Positions 45,002-55,592 of a DNA stretch of 63,826 nucleotides are shown here, piece after piece. Position 1 is the first letter of the stretch. Every line of letters begins with the position of its first letter. A program made the translations under genes and the position numbers. Source of the stretch: Porphyromonadaceae bacterium (GTDB lineage: Bacteria; Bacteroidota; Bacteroidia; Bacteroidales; Paludibacteraceae); the NCBI GenBank assembly GCA_012523295.1, contig JAAYIT010000077.1, positions 1-63,826 of the forward strand, in the 5' to 3' direction. Under the pieces are notes generated by a model that saw only the letters and a program-made list of their open reading frames with translations, made no database searches and was not told the DNA's origin.

Positions 45002-48000
45002 ATGAGGAATCATGATTTCACACCATTATGTCTTCTTAGTAATTACTTGCAAAAAATTAAAACAATTTTAATTTTTTGCGGGTTTTTAGTAGGAATTTTA
45101 TTTTGTTTTCCGGCATCCGTATTCGCGAGTGAGATTACAGAAAACAATAGTATGCAGAATGCTCTACTTCAATCTGCCAATGTACAAGGAGTTGTACTTG
45201 ACGAGAATGGAGATCCTTTAATTGGAGTGTCGGTTATCTTACCGGGCACTTCTGTTGGTGTAATTTCTGATGTAAACGGAAATTTTTCGATAAATATCCC
45301 AAGCGCCGGAAACTTACAATTTTCGTATGTTGGCTATAAAAGTCAAACTGTCTATGTGCAACCCGGCACTGTTGGGCTCAAAGTAGTATTGGAGCCGGAC
45401 ATAAACATCTTGGACGAAGTTGTAGCCATTGGGTACGGAACTGCAATAAGGAGAGATTTGACCGGTGCTGTTTCTTCTGTTAGAAGTGAGGAAATAACTT
45501 TAGCACCTACGGTAAATCCCATGGAGGCTATTCAAGGAAGAGTAGCCGGCTTAGACATAACCAAATCCTCCGGTCAGGCGGGTGCGGGTGTTGCTATCCA
45601 GTTGCGTGGCAGAAGATCATTTACCGCTTCAGGAAATCCTTTGTTCTTGATAGATGGACTTCCGGGAGATTATTCTTCCCTAAATCCAAATGACATTGAG
45701 AGTATAGAAGTGTTGAAAGATGCTTCATCAACAGCGATTTACGGATCTGCAGGATCGAATGGTGTAATAATTATTACAACCAAAAGTGGTAAAGAAGGCA
45801 AAATGAACGTCAATTTCAACAGCTATGTCGGGTTTAATGGATGGTCGGTACTACCTGAGGTACAGGATGGAGAAAGTTATTTAAATGTCCGCAGACTTGC
45901 CAAACAAGAATCCGGTACTTATATTGATGATTCAGATGCGCTTGGATTAGCTCTTTATGAAGCTTATAAGGAAGGACTGACAATTGACTGGCTTGAGGCA
46001 ATATTAAAGCCCGGTTATACGCAGAACTATTCATTGTCTTTGTCGGAAGGAACTGATAAGAGAAAAAATTATTTCTCTTTGAATTACTCGCAAGAAGATG
46101 GTCAATATGAAAGAGATCAATATAAACTATTATCAACTACATACAAAATTGATTATAAAGTTAGAAACTGGCTCTCTATCGGAATGAATGTTCAGGGTGC
46201 TTACAGAAATCAAAGCAGAGCATACAGTAAGCTTGACCGAGTCATGGCTACTACTCCATACGGCGCTCTTTTTGATGAAGATGGAAATATAAATCCCTTC
46301 CCGGTTGTGGGTGACAACAGGCAAGTAAACTTGCTTCTCAACAATAATAAAGATGTTTACACAAACGACAATCGGAGATTAAATCTTTACATTACTCCAT
46401 TTTTAAGAATCAATCCGCTAAAGGGTCTAACAATTGAAACAAGAGTGAACGGAGCTCTCGGATTTAACACAGGACAATCATATACCGGATATTTTTCCTA
46501 CCAATATTATGATCAAGCAGGTATAGGGGCTGTCGGTGCAGATCCATTAGAAAACAAGTCACTTGTAACTGGTACAGTCAGCAGCAGCCATGGCTATAGC
46601 TATAAGTGGGAGAATATTCTCACCTATAACCTCAATTTAGACAACCACGCGTTTACATTAACCGGAGTTACCGCTTACGGACATTCACAAAATATCAACT
46701 CGTTTGCAACGGCAGATGGAATTACAAGCAATATCTATAAATGGACGAACTTGGGGGCAGCGACAGGCAGCAAAACGGTTTCATCCGGTTACTCGATGGG
46801 TAAAAGCCTCGGATTTATTGGTAGAATAAACTACTCGTATCTGGGTAGATACTTGCTTTCTGCCTCTGTACGGCATGATGGAGACTCCAGACTTGCTGAA
46901 GGACATAAGTGGGATACATTCCCTGCCGTTAACGCAGGATGGAGAATTTCAGATGAATCATTTATGGAATCAACGAGAAGTTGGTTAGATAATGCTAAAA
47001 TCAGAGCCGGCTATGGCGTAACAGGTACTGCGGGAATCAGCGCTTATGACTCTTGGTCACTTTTAACTCAGGGAAATTACACGCTGGCAGGTGAAAAAAT
47101 CACCAGTTACAGATATCCGGAAGTTGTCTCCAATCCACTTTTAACTTGGGAAAAATCATATAACACCAATATAGGATTAGATTTATCTTTCCTGAAAAAC
47201 AGAATTGACGTTGTTTTTGATTATTATATTACAGATACGAAAGGTGTAATCTGGACTCAGCCGATTCCAATTACAAATGGTGGTCCGGATGCGACAAAAT
47301 TCTTTAATCAGAAGGTTAATATCGCATCAACCCAGAATAAAGGTTTTGAAATGACATTAAATTCACGAAACATTCAAACACGTGATTTTAAATGGAATTC
47401 GACTTTGACTTTCAGTAAAAATAAAGAAAAAGTAGTGTCGCTTGGAGATGGAACGCAGGATTTTGTTACGAATGGAAACTATACGCTTTCCATCGGATCA
47501 CCGATAAACTCATTCTTTAACCATAAAATTCAAGGTGTATGGCAATATGGAGAAGAAGCTGATGCTGAAGTATTTGGCGCTGTACCCGGTCATTTGAAAA
47601 TCGACATCCCGGACTTAATAAAATTGTCTGATGGAGAGTATCAAAAAACGACTATTGATGAAAATGGCGAAGAAGTTATTACGGTTTACAATGCGGCTAA
47701 TCCTTACAACATAGGCGATAACGATCGGCAGATTATAGGACATAATTCTCCTGATTGGTCTTTGGGATTCCAAAACACATTACAGTGGAAGAATTTTGAT
47801 TTTTCTGTTTATATGTTTGCTCGGATGGGACAAATGATTAAATATGATATTCTCACCAACTATGATCCAACAGGTGGTAAGAATTTCCCGAAATATTTTA
47901 ATTATTGGACTTCTACAAATCCTTCAAATGATTTCCCTGCATTGAATTCAGAAAATGAATTGAAAGACTATAAAGGTTACATGGCGCTCGCATACGTTGA

Positions 48001-48223
48001 TGGATCTTTCTTTAAAGTAAAAAATGTCACCTTGGGTTATACGCTACCCAGATCTCTTTTGAGCAAATTTCAAATTGACAACTTGAGATTCTATGGCACA
48101 TTAACAAATCCTCTAATTATAGCAAGAAGTCATTTACTGAAAGATTATGATCCGGAAATGAATGGAGAAATTGACTTCCCGCTAACCAGACAACTTGTTT
48201 TTGGTGTAAACCTAACATTCTAA
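45002..48223 (+). CDS. SusC/RagA family TonB-dependent transporter
   Basis: A 1073-aa SusC-type transporter for pectin fragments. It has a long N-terminus with a hydrophobic signal at about 20-42 (FCGFLVGILFCFPASVFA), a carboxypeptidase-regulatory-like domain (VQGVVLDENGDPLIGVSVIL, about 59-135), the DEVVAIGYGTAIRRDLTGAV motif, plug domain (GQAGAGVAIQLRGRRSF, GSAGSNGVIIITTKSGK) and a beta-barrel ending LVFGVNLTF. No STN domain, so regulation through a FecR-like anti-sigma factor is unlikely. Paired with susD 13 bp downstream. Confidence 0.97.
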   Translation: MRNHDFTPLCLLSNYLQKIKTILIFCGFLVGILFCFPASVFASEITENNSMQNALLQSANVQGVVLDENGDPLIGVSVILPGTSVGVISDVNGNFSINIPSAGNLQFSYVGYKSQTVYVQPGTVGLKVVLEPDINILDEVVAIGYGTAIRRDLTGAVSSVRSEEITLAPTVNPMEAIQGRVAGLDITKSSGQAGAGVAIQLRGRRSFTASGNPLFLIDGLPGDYSSLNPNDIESIEVLKDASSTAIYGSAGSNGVIIITTKSGKEGKMNVNFNSYVGFNGWSVLPEVQDGESYLNVRRLAKQESGTYIDDSDALGLALYEAYKEGLTIDWLEAILKPGYTQNYSLSLSEGTDKRKNYFSLNYSQEDGQYERDQYKLLSTTYKIDYKVRNWLSIGMNVQGAYRNQSRAYSKLDRVMATTPYGALFDEDGNINPFPVVGDNRQVNLLLNNNKDVYTNDNRRLNLYITPFLRINPLKGLTIETRVNGALGFNTGQSYTGYFSYQYYDQAGIGAVGADPLENKSLVTGTVSSSHGYSYKWENILTYNLNLDNHAFTLTGVTAYGHSQNINSFATADGITSNIYKWTNLGAATGSKTVSSGYSMGKSLGFIGRINYSYLGRYLLSASVRHDGDSRLAEGHKWDTFPAVNAGWRISDESFMESTRSWLDNAKIRAGYGVTGTAGISAYDSWSLLTQGNYTLAGEKITSYRYPEVVSNPLLTWEKSYNTNIGLDLSFLKNRIDVVFDYYITDTKGVIWTQPIPITNGGPDATKFFNQKVNIASTQNKGFEMTLNSRNIQTRDFKWNSTLTFSKNKEKVVSLGDGTQDFVTNGNYTLSIGSPINSFFNHKIQGVWQYGEEADAEVFGAVPGHLKIDIPDLIKLSDGEYQKTTIDENGEEVITVYNAANPYNIGDNDRQIIGHNSPDWSLGFQNTLQWKNFDFSVYMFARMGQMIKYDILTNYDPTGGKNFPKYFNYWTSTNPSNDFPALNSENELKDYKGYMALAYVDGSFFKVKNVTLGYTLPRSLLSKFQIDNLRFYGTLTNPLIIARSHLLKDYDPEMNGEIDFPLTRQLVFGVNLTF

Positions 48224-48236
48224 AATATATACGGAA

Positions 48237-50216
48237 ATGAAAAATAAATTATTAAAACTCACATTGGCATTTGGTATTGTATCACTATTGTTTTCTTGTA
48301 ATTTGGATGAGTATAATCCTTCTGCGGGAGATGGTACAACCAATGCGTTTACTGGCTGGTATGGATTACAGACATACTGTTATTCTCCATTATATTCTCA
48401 ACTCTTTACAGCAACTGACTATCTTTCATTGGCTGAAGCCGGAACGGATATGTGGTTTGTAAGGGCAAATGGAAATTCTACAAGAGAACTTTTTTACTAC
48501 GAAACTCTGACAACGAGCACAAACGCGACAAATAAAGTTTTCAGACAATGTTATTCGTTAATATCCAGTTGCAATACTGTAATAAATCAATCTGATAAGT
48601 TAGTTGATGGAGATCCTGAAGATATCAAGATTCTTACAGCTGAAGCAAAAGCTTTGAGAGCCTTTTATTACTTGACGCTTGTAACTCATTATGGTCCGGT
48701 TACACTCAATTTGGAGAGCGCCGAGATTACAACTTTTACTCCCAAAAGATCATCCGAAGAAGAAATTTACAAACAAATAGTGAAAGACCTGAAAGAAGCT
48801 GCTGCCGATCTCAATGTAACTCCCTATAGAGATAATATTGGCAGAGTTACAAAAAAGTCAGCGTTAGGCTTATTGGCTCGCGCATATACGCAAGGCGCGG
48901 GATTAGAGCTCCGGGAAGATGGAGTATCCTATTGGCAAAAAGCCAGGGATGTGGCAGTGGATTTAATCAATAACGCGGAATCGTATGGAGCATTTTTGTA
49001 TGATGATGTCTCTGATATGTGGGCAGATGCAAATAATAGAAAAAACAAAGAATCTTTATTTACGGCAGCCGGCCCAAGAGCAGGGGAAGATGAAGCTTTT
49101 AACTATGCTTCCGGCGCTACGGCATTATTTGCATATACATGTGGAAATCCGGGATCGTTAGAAGAATTCTGGAACAAAAACCACAAACCAAGTGACAGAG
49201 GATATTTTTATGGCAGGATGAACTCGTCAACTTATATGCCTTCCAAGTATTTGATGGATTGTTTTGATGCCGATTGGGACAAAAGATTTGAAAACTCTTT
49301 TATTCACGCCTATTCGGAATGGTCAATGGTGCAGCCTGGATGGGTAAAATATGATGCGGGCATAGTAACTATCACTCAACAAATGATAGATAAATATGAT
49401 ATGAATCCGGCATTTTTAGGTCAAAAACTATATCCGTATGCAGATTGCGATGCTATTCCGGCGACTTATGGCGGCAACCAATATCCGGCTTCTGTATGGC
49501 CAAAAGGAGAATATAGCGGCGATGTGTCAAAACTTATTAAAGATAAGAAAAAAGTTTACGTAGTAGATTATCCGATTGATGAGGATGATGACCGTTTTGT
49601 AATTTCATTGTCCAAAGAATATATGAGCAAAGAGGATAAATGGAAAAGAAAATACTTGGTTATAAATATCGATGATCTATATACTTCGGAAGGATTACCT
49701 CACAGCACTCCGATAAATAATACGAATATTCATCAGGCATATCCTTCTTTCAATAAGTTTAACTGGTCATACAATGGTGTATTTATGGGAGGTAACCTGC
49801 AAAGAAAATATGGTGATATGTTCGTAATGCGGATGGCTGAGGTTTATCTGATTGCTGCTGAGGCTGAATTAAAATTAGGAAATGGCGGTGAAGCTGCGAA
49901 GTACTTAAATGTACTGCGTGAAAGAGCTGTACGCGAAGGAGCAAACAAGGAAGATGTGAAATTAACTTCCGCCACAATCGAAGATGTTTTTGATGAGTAT
50001 GCAAGAGAACTTTGCGGTGAATTCAGCCGCTGGGCACTTTTGAAAAGACACAAAGCTTTTGAAGACCGACTAAGCAAATACAATACAAGAGCATTTAGCA
50101 GCTTCAAATCACACCATTATAACAGACCAATTTCTTATGATTTTCTCTCCCAGATATCAAACAAAGAGGAATATGGCGACAATGGGTATGGAACGACTGT
50201 AAATTCAGGCTTGTAA
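48237..50216 (+). CDS. SusD/RagB family surface glycan-binding lipoprotein
   Basis: A 659-aa SusD-type lipoprotein with lipobox ending at Cys21 (IVSLLFSCNLDEYNP). Typical elements are the LTAEAKALRAFYYLTLVTHY helix (about 137-156), RSSEEEIYKQIVKDLKEAAA, MFVMRMAEVYLIAAEAELKL near 530, and the terminal FDEYARELCGEFSRWALLKR. It forms the lid of the preceding SusC and selects imported oligosaccharides. A 179-bp gap precedes GH127. Confidence 0.96.
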   Translation: MKNKLLKLTLAFGIVSLLFSCNLDEYNPSAGDGTTNAFTGWYGLQTYCYSPLYSQLFTATDYLSLAEAGTDMWFVRANGNSTRELFYYETLTTSTNATNKVFRQCYSLISSCNTVINQSDKLVDGDPEDIKILTAEAKALRAFYYLTLVTHYGPVTLNLESAEITTFTPKRSSEEEIYKQIVKDLKEAAADLNVTPYRDNIGRVTKKSALGLLARAYTQGAGLELREDGVSYWQKARDVAVDLINNAESYGAFLYDDVSDMWADANNRKNKESLFTAAGPRAGEDEAFNYASGATALFAYTCGNPGSLEEFWNKNHKPSDRGYFYGRMNSSTYMPSKYLMDCFDADWDKRFENSFIHAYSEWSMVQPGWVKYDAGIVTITQQMIDKYDMNPAFLGQKLYPYADCDAIPATYGGNQYPASVWPKGEYSGDVSKLIKDKKKVYVVDYPIDEDDDRFVISLSKEYMSKEDKWKRKYLVINIDDLYTSEGLPHSTPINNTNIHQAYPSFNKFNWSYNGVFMGGNLQRKYGDMFVMRMAEVYLIAAEAELKLGNGGEAAKYLNVLRERAVREGANKEDVKLTSATIEDVFDEYARELCGEFSRWALLKRHKAFEDRLSKYNTRAFSSFKSHHYNRPISYDFLSQISNKEEYGDNGYGTTVNSGL

Positions 50217-50395
50217 ATTACATTCGATTTTCAACCGGATTTTTATAAAGACTGAATTGAGATAATCATTTATGGTGTTGTTTTTTAAGAATTTGAAATA
50301 AAGAACAACCCCATTTTTGATTCTAAGTGTTTTTTTCGAAAACCTGATTTGAAAGTGTTTTTATTGAAGCGTTTTATTATCATATTTTTTAAAGA

Positions 50396-52471
50396 ATGTC
50401 AGATTATTTTTACAGTAAAACTTATAGACAAAACATTGTTTATTTAAAAAAATCTCTGTTTTTACTTTTTATTTTTTTCTTAAGCAATCTTTCGGCACAA
50501 ACTAAAGGACTACTCAACACCTCTAAAAGCTCCCACGTCTTGATGCACAATGTAGATATGGATGCGGTGAAGTGGGAAAACGGATTTTGGGGTGAACGAT
50601 TCAGGATTTATAAGGACACCATGGTGCTGAATATGTGGAAAACACTCAGTAATCCGGAAATCGCGCATGCTTTCAGGAATTTTGAAATTGCTGCAGGTGA
50701 AAAGGACGGTGTGCATGTCGGACCGCCGTTTCACGATGGTGATTTTTACAAATGGTTCGAGGGATTGGCTTCGGTGTACGCGCTTACGAAAGACCCGGAT
50801 TTGGACAAGTTGATGGATAATATCATTGCCACTGTATCTAAAGCGCAACGAGCTGATGGCTACATACATACGCCGGTAATTATTGAAGAGCGAAACCGGA
50901 CGAATAAAGAGGTTGCTTTCAACGACAGACTGAATTTCGAAACCTATAATTTAGGCCATTTGATGACAGCCGCCTGCGTGCATTACCGTGCTACAGGAAA
51001 AAAATCGATGCTCGACATGGCTGTAAAAGCGGCTGATTTCCTGCAGCATTTTTATGAAAACGCTTCTGCGGAATTAGCCAGAAATGCCATCTGCCCATCG
51101 CACTACATGGGTGTTGTAGAAATGTACAGAACGACACAAAATCCAAAATACTTAGCTTTATCAAAAAACCTGATTGACATTCGCGGAATGGTTGAAAATG
51201 GGACAGACGACAATCAGGATCGAGTTCCATTCCGGCAGCAAACCACAGCAATGGGACACGCCGTTAGAGCTAATTATCTCTACGCCGGTGTTGCTGATGT
51301 GTATGCAGAAACAGGCGAGCGAAAACTATTAGAAAACTTAGAATCGATATGGAACGATATTGTAAATCGGAAAATGTACATAACGGGTGCTTGTGGAGCA
51401 CTTTATGATGGGACTTCACCTGATGGAACCAACTACATTCCCGACTCTATCCAGAAAGTCCACCAGGCTTACGGAAGAGCATTCCAACTCCCTCACAGCA
51501 CAGCTCATAACGAAACCTGCGCGAACATTGGAAATGTACTTTTCAACTGGCGGATGCTTCAAATCACCGGTGATGAAAAATATGCCGATGTGCTTGAAAC
51601 TACAATGTTCAACAGCGTATTATCGGGTGTGAGTTTAGATGGCAAGCGTTTTTTCTACACTAATCCGCTTCGTGTTTCTAATGATTTTCCTTACACGCTG
51701 CGATGGTCAAAAGAGCGCGAAGAATACATTTCTTATTGCAATTGCTGTCCGCCAAACACAGTAAGAACGCTCACAGAAGCACATAATTATCTCTATTCGG
51801 TTTCCGGAAAAGGAGTCTGGTTTCACACCTACGGAGGAAATGAACTTCAGACTGCACTCCCCGATGGGTCAAAACTCCATCTAAAGCAAACCACTGATTA
51901 TCCTTGGGATGGAAAAATTGCTATAAAAATTGAAAATTCCACCTCTAAAAAAGAGTTTTCTATGTTTATCCGGATTCCTCAATGGAGTCAGAAAACCAAC
52001 CTTTCTGTTAATGGGAAAAAGGTTGAAGTTTCTCCGGAGTCAGGTTCATACTTGGAGGTGAAAAGAAGATGGAAAAAGGGAGATGTTATCGAGTTAAATT
52101 TGGATATGCAACCGATGTTGATGGAAGCAAATCCTTTAGTAGAAGAGGCCCGAAATCAGATCGCGGTAAAGAGAGGACCTATTGTATACTGTCTCGAATC
52201 CGCAGATTTACCTGAATATCAGTCAATTGACAATATTTTCATACCCGTTGATATTAAGTTGACTCCTCGAAAAATCACGATTGATAATAGCACAATTGTT
52301 TGCTTGGAAGGTGAAGCGGAATTAATATCCGAGAATAAATCTTGGGAGAATCAACTCTATCGTCCTGTTGAGAATCAAAAACAAAAAGTGAACATAAGGT
52401 TGCTTCCATACTATGCCTGGGGAAATCGAGGTAAAGGCGAGATGACGGTTTGGATGCCCCTGTCACGCTAA
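50396..52471 (+). CDS. GH127 beta-L-arabinofuranosidase-type enzyme
   Basis: A 691-aa exported GH127 (DUF1680) enzyme. Its zinc-thiolate catalytic site is intact: Glu373 and Cys375 in HNETCANIG, Cys450 and Cys451 in CNCCPPN, with Cys450 the expected nucleophile. The opening KWENGFWGERF and the C-terminal beta domains (FSMFIRIPQWSQKTNLSVNG, IAVKRGPIVYCLESADLP) are typical. The family removes beta-L-arabinofuranose, and some members release aceric acid from rhamnogalacturonan II. A signal peptide lies at about residues 18-36 after a short extension; a later start is not excluded. Confidence 0.93.
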   Translation: MSDYFYSKTYRQNIVYLKKSLFLLFIFFLSNLSAQTKGLLNTSKSSHVLMHNVDMDAVKWENGFWGERFRIYKDTMVLNMWKTLSNPEIAHAFRNFEIAAGEKDGVHVGPPFHDGDFYKWFEGLASVYALTKDPDLDKLMDNIIATVSKAQRADGYIHTPVIIEERNRTNKEVAFNDRLNFETYNLGHLMTAACVHYRATGKKSMLDMAVKAADFLQHFYENASAELARNAICPSHYMGVVEMYRTTQNPKYLALSKNLIDIRGMVENGTDDNQDRVPFRQQTTAMGHAVRANYLYAGVADVYAETGERKLLENLESIWNDIVNRKMYITGACGALYDGTSPDGTNYIPDSIQKVHQAYGRAFQLPHSTAHNETCANIGNVLFNWRMLQITGDEKYADVLETTMFNSVLSGVSLDGKRFFYTNPLRVSNDFPYTLRWSKEREEYISYCNCCPPNTVRTLTEAHNYLYSVSGKGVWFHTYGGNELQTALPDGSKLHLKQTTDYPWDGKIAIKIENSTSKKEFSMFIRIPQWSQKTNLSVNGKKVEVSPESGSYLEVKRRWKKGDVIELNLDMQPMLMEANPLVEEARNQIAVKRGPIVYCLESADLPEYQSIDNIFIPVDIKLTPRKITIDNSTIVCLEGEAELISENKSWENQLYRPVENQKQKVNIRLLPYYAWGNRGKGEMTVWMPLSR

Positions 52472-52485
52472 AATTCAAGTGAATT

Positions 52486-54330
52486 ATGAAAAATTTCAGA
52501 TACATAATTTTGCTGATAGCATTGTTTTCGGTTTCCGGTATATTTGCCGCGGTTATATGGGTTTCAACAGATGGAAATGATAGGTATCCCGGTTCAAAAA
52601 ATCAGCCTAAACTAACTTTGCAAGCAGCCGTGAAAGAAGCTCGTGAGATGCGCAGAATGAAGCAATCCGGCATTGAGAATGGAATAAATATTATCCTGAA
52701 AGAAGGAATCTACAACCTGTATGAACCTGTGTACATTCGTGCTGAAGATAGCGGAACTAAGGAATCACCAACTATAATTCGCGGCAATGAGAATTCAAAA
52801 GTGAGTATCAGCGGCGGGGTGAAAATTTCCGGATGGAAAAAACTTGATCGATTTTGGGTTGCTGATGTACCCGATTTTAATGGACGCCCATTGGAGTTTC
52901 GCCAACTTTGGATCAACGGCAGAAAGGCTGTAAGAGCGCGTGATGTAGCCGACTTTGAAAAAATGCACCGAATTATCGACAACGATCCCGAAAATGAAAT
53001 TCTTTGGGTTCCGACAAAGGCTGTCCAATCCATTTTAAATGCTCCTTATCCCGAAATGGTTCTTCACCAGATGTGGGCTATTTCGAATCTTCGTATTAAA
53101 TCAATTGCCATTCATGGTGATTCGGCAGCCGTGAGATTTCATAATCCGGAAAGTAAAATTCAGTTTATCCGCCCGTGGCCAAGCCCGATGACTACCGAAG
53201 GTCATAAATCACCGTTTTATTTGACGAATGCGATCGCATTAGTCGATCAGCCCGGAGAGTGGTTTCATGATATCAAAACAAAAAAACTCTACTATTTGCC
53301 GTTGCCGAATGAGGAAATAATGAGTTTAGAAGCAATTGTCCCTGCTATCGAAACGCTAATTCAAATAGAAGGAACATTAGACAGACCTGTAGAAAATATT
53401 TTTTTCGAAAATATAAATTTCAATCATACCACTTGGTTGCGCCCAACGGAAAAAGGTCATGTGCCTCTTCAGGCAGGAATGTATCTAACTGAAGCTTACC
53501 GGATTGCACCAAAAATGAAACGTCCTGACAATAACCACGATTTGGATAATCAGGGTTGGTTAGGACGACCTGCAGCCGCTATCCTTATCCGAGGAACAGA
53601 AAACATAAACTTTGAAAAATGCAATTTCGAACATTTGGCTTCTTCAGGTTTAGACTACGAATGGGGAAATAAAGGCGGGAAAATAGAAGGATGCGTATTT
53701 AGAGATATTGGTGGAAACGGGCTGGTTGTCGGAAGTTTTTCACCGGCAGCGTTGGAAACACATTTGCCTTATAATCCGAGCGATAAACGTGAAGTTTGCA
53801 GCCACCAGATTATTATAAACAATCTTTTTGAAAATGTAACAAACGAAGATTGGGGCTGCATCGGCATTGCCGCGGGTTATGTAAATAATATTGATATTTC
53901 TCACAATGAAATCAGAGAAGTTTCTTATACAGGAATTAGTTTAGGTTGGGGTTGGAACAGATCGGAAAGCTGCATGCACAGCAATCGGATTCACGCCAAT
54001 CACATATGGAAATACGCCCGACACATGTACGATGTTTCAGGCATTTACACCCTTGGAATGCAACCCAACACAATGATTTCTGAAAACTACGTACATTCAA
54101 TTTACACTCCCGGTTACGTTCATATCCCTTCGCACTGGTTTTACCTTTATACAGATGAAGGCTCGTCTTATATTACCGTGAAAAACAATTGGACGGAAAG
54201 TGAAAAGTTTTTGCAAAATGCCAATGGACCCGGGAATATATGGGAAAATAACGGCCCTTTTGTAAAAGATTCTGTAAAACGAAATGCGGGTCCGAAAGGT
54301 AAATATGAATATTTAAAAAACAAAGAATAA
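52486..54330 (+). CDS. GH141 beta-helix glycosidase (alpha-L-fucosidase type)
   Basis: A 614-aa exported right-handed parallel beta-helix enzyme that I assign to GH141, a family including an RG-II alpha-L-fucosidase. Signal peptide (IILLIALFSVSGIFA) is followed by VSTDGNDRYPGSKNQPKLTL, an insertion domain (RQLWINGRKAVRARDVADFE), then helix turns with SSGLDYEWGNKGGKIEG, CVFRDIGGNGLVVGSFS, ISHNEIREVSYTGISLGWGW and MYDVSGIYTLGMQPNTMISE. Candidate catalytic Asp/Glu lie in these turns but I do not assign them. It is 14 bp after GH127 and 2 bp before the oxidoreductase gene. Confidence 0.85.
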   Translation: MKNFRYIILLIALFSVSGIFAAVIWVSTDGNDRYPGSKNQPKLTLQAAVKEAREMRRMKQSGIENGINIILKEGIYNLYEPVYIRAEDSGTKESPTIIRGNENSKVSISGGVKISGWKKLDRFWVADVPDFNGRPLEFRQLWINGRKAVRARDVADFEKMHRIIDNDPENEILWVPTKAVQSILNAPYPEMVLHQMWAISNLRIKSIAIHGDSAAVRFHNPESKIQFIRPWPSPMTTEGHKSPFYLTNAIALVDQPGEWFHDIKTKKLYYLPLPNEEIMSLEAIVPAIETLIQIEGTLDRPVENIFFENINFNHTTWLRPTEKGHVPLQAGMYLTEAYRIAPKMKRPDNNHDLDNQGWLGRPAAAILIRGTENINFEKCNFEHLASSGLDYEWGNKGGKIEGCVFRDIGGNGLVVGSFSPAALETHLPYNPSDKREVCSHQIIINNLFENVTNEDWGCIGIAAGYVNNIDISHNEIREVSYTGISLGWGWNRSESCMHSNRIHANHIWKYARHMYDVSGIYTLGMQPNTMISENYVHSIYTPGYVHIPSHWFYLYTDEGSSYITVKNNWTESEKFLQNANGPGNIWENNGPFVKDSVKRNAGPKGKYEYLKNKE

Positions 54331-54332
54331 CA

Positions 54333-55400
54333 ATGCAAAATATCGCCATTTTAGGCCTTGGTGAAGGAAGAAGTACAATTTCAGCATCATTGGCAAGCAA
54401 AAAACTCAACCTTGTAAAAATCTGTGATAAGAATGAAGAACTCTGCAAGCAACGTGCTGAGGAATTTAATTTCCATTTCTACACAACGGATTATAACGAG
54501 TTGTTGACCGATCCGGCTATCGAAATCATAGCCATATACACACCGGATCATCTACACGCGGAGCATGTGAAACAGGCTTTGCTGCATGGGAAACATGTTG
54601 TCTGCACAAAACCGTTCATCGACGATTTGTCAACAGCCCGAGAGCTTATCGAACTTGCGCAAAGCAGCGGCAAAAAAGTTTTTATTGGTCAAAGCTCTCG
54701 TTTTTTTGAACCAATGAAGCGACAACGAACCGACTTCGATAACGGAATAATAGGTGAGCTGATCACAATCGAAGCACACTACCACGCCGATCATCGCTGG
54801 TTTTTGGAGAAAGAATGGGCACTGCGAGATGATTTTAAGTGGCTGTATGGCGGATTAAGTCATCCGGCTGATTTTATCCGGTGGTATTTGCCGGATATTG
54901 AGGAAGTTATGGGCTATGGCATGATAAGCTCAAACGGTAAAAAAGCGGGATTGAAAAATGAAGACACAATGCACTTTATCTTCAAGGCGAAAGATGGACG
55001 CATAGCCCGTGTGAGTGGAGTTTACACCTCTCCGACACAGCCGCCGACACGTGACAGCGGAATGACTTGTATTTTGCGGGGTACTGAGGGCGCGAGTCAG
55101 GCTGATTATCACGAGCTGCGCTATTCGGTTACGACAAAAGAAGGTGAGGAGAAAATTATTACCTGGGGAGATAAACATAAAGATTATTACTTCCGGTTTT
55201 CAGGTCAAAGTCATCATGCCGGCGAGTATCAAAATTACCTGGAATATTTTGCAGACAGCATAGAGCAAAATTTTGTAGCATACCCTGATATCAAAGAAGG
55301 CATCGGGACTGTAGCTCTTTTACAAGCTATGGATCGCACTTTAAAAACGGGAAAAATTATAAAAATAAATGATGTTTTAAAGGAATATTCTTTGATCTGA
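54333..55400 (+). CDS. Gfo/Idh/MocA family NAD(P)-dependent oxidoreductase
   Basis: A 355-aa cytosolic oxidoreductase without a signal peptide. The N-terminal Rossmann fold has AILGLGEGRSTIS (GxGxGR in place of the usual GxGxxG), IYTPDHLHAEHVKQALLHGK and the family CTKP motif with Lys93; the C-terminal alpha/beta domain contains GGLSHPADFIRWYLPDI. It likely oxidises or reduces a sugar released by the upstream hydrolases, for example a rare RG-II sugar, but the substrate is unknown. The stop of GH141 and this start are 2 bp apart, so it is clearly co-transcribed. Confidence 0.9.
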   Translation: MQNIAILGLGEGRSTISASLASKKLNLVKICDKNEELCKQRAEEFNFHFYTTDYNELLTDPAIEIIAIYTPDHLHAEHVKQALLHGKHVVCTKPFIDDLSTARELIELAQSSGKKVFIGQSSRFFEPMKRQRTDFDNGIIGELITIEAHYHADHRWFLEKEWALRDDFKWLYGGLSHPADFIRWYLPDIEEVMGYGMISSNGKKAGLKNEDTMHFIFKAKDGRIARVSGVYTSPTQPPTRDSGMTCILRGTEGASQADYHELRYSVTTKEGEEKIITWGDKHKDYYFRFSGQSHHAGEYQNYLEYFADSIEQNFVAYPDIKEGIGTVALLQAMDRTLKTGKIIKINDVLKEYSLI

Positions 55401-55592
55401 TAGTTGTATTTTGAAAATTCTGTAAGCCGGAATGAACATTATATTTTAACATTGTACTGATTTTTTAAACACCAAAACGCAAAGTCATTATTTAATCTTA
55501 AAGTTACGTGTATTGCCCTATACAAAGGGATACTGTTGGTTGTTTAGTTTAACTTTTATTCTCTGTAAATTTCCAAAATCCATATCCATGCT

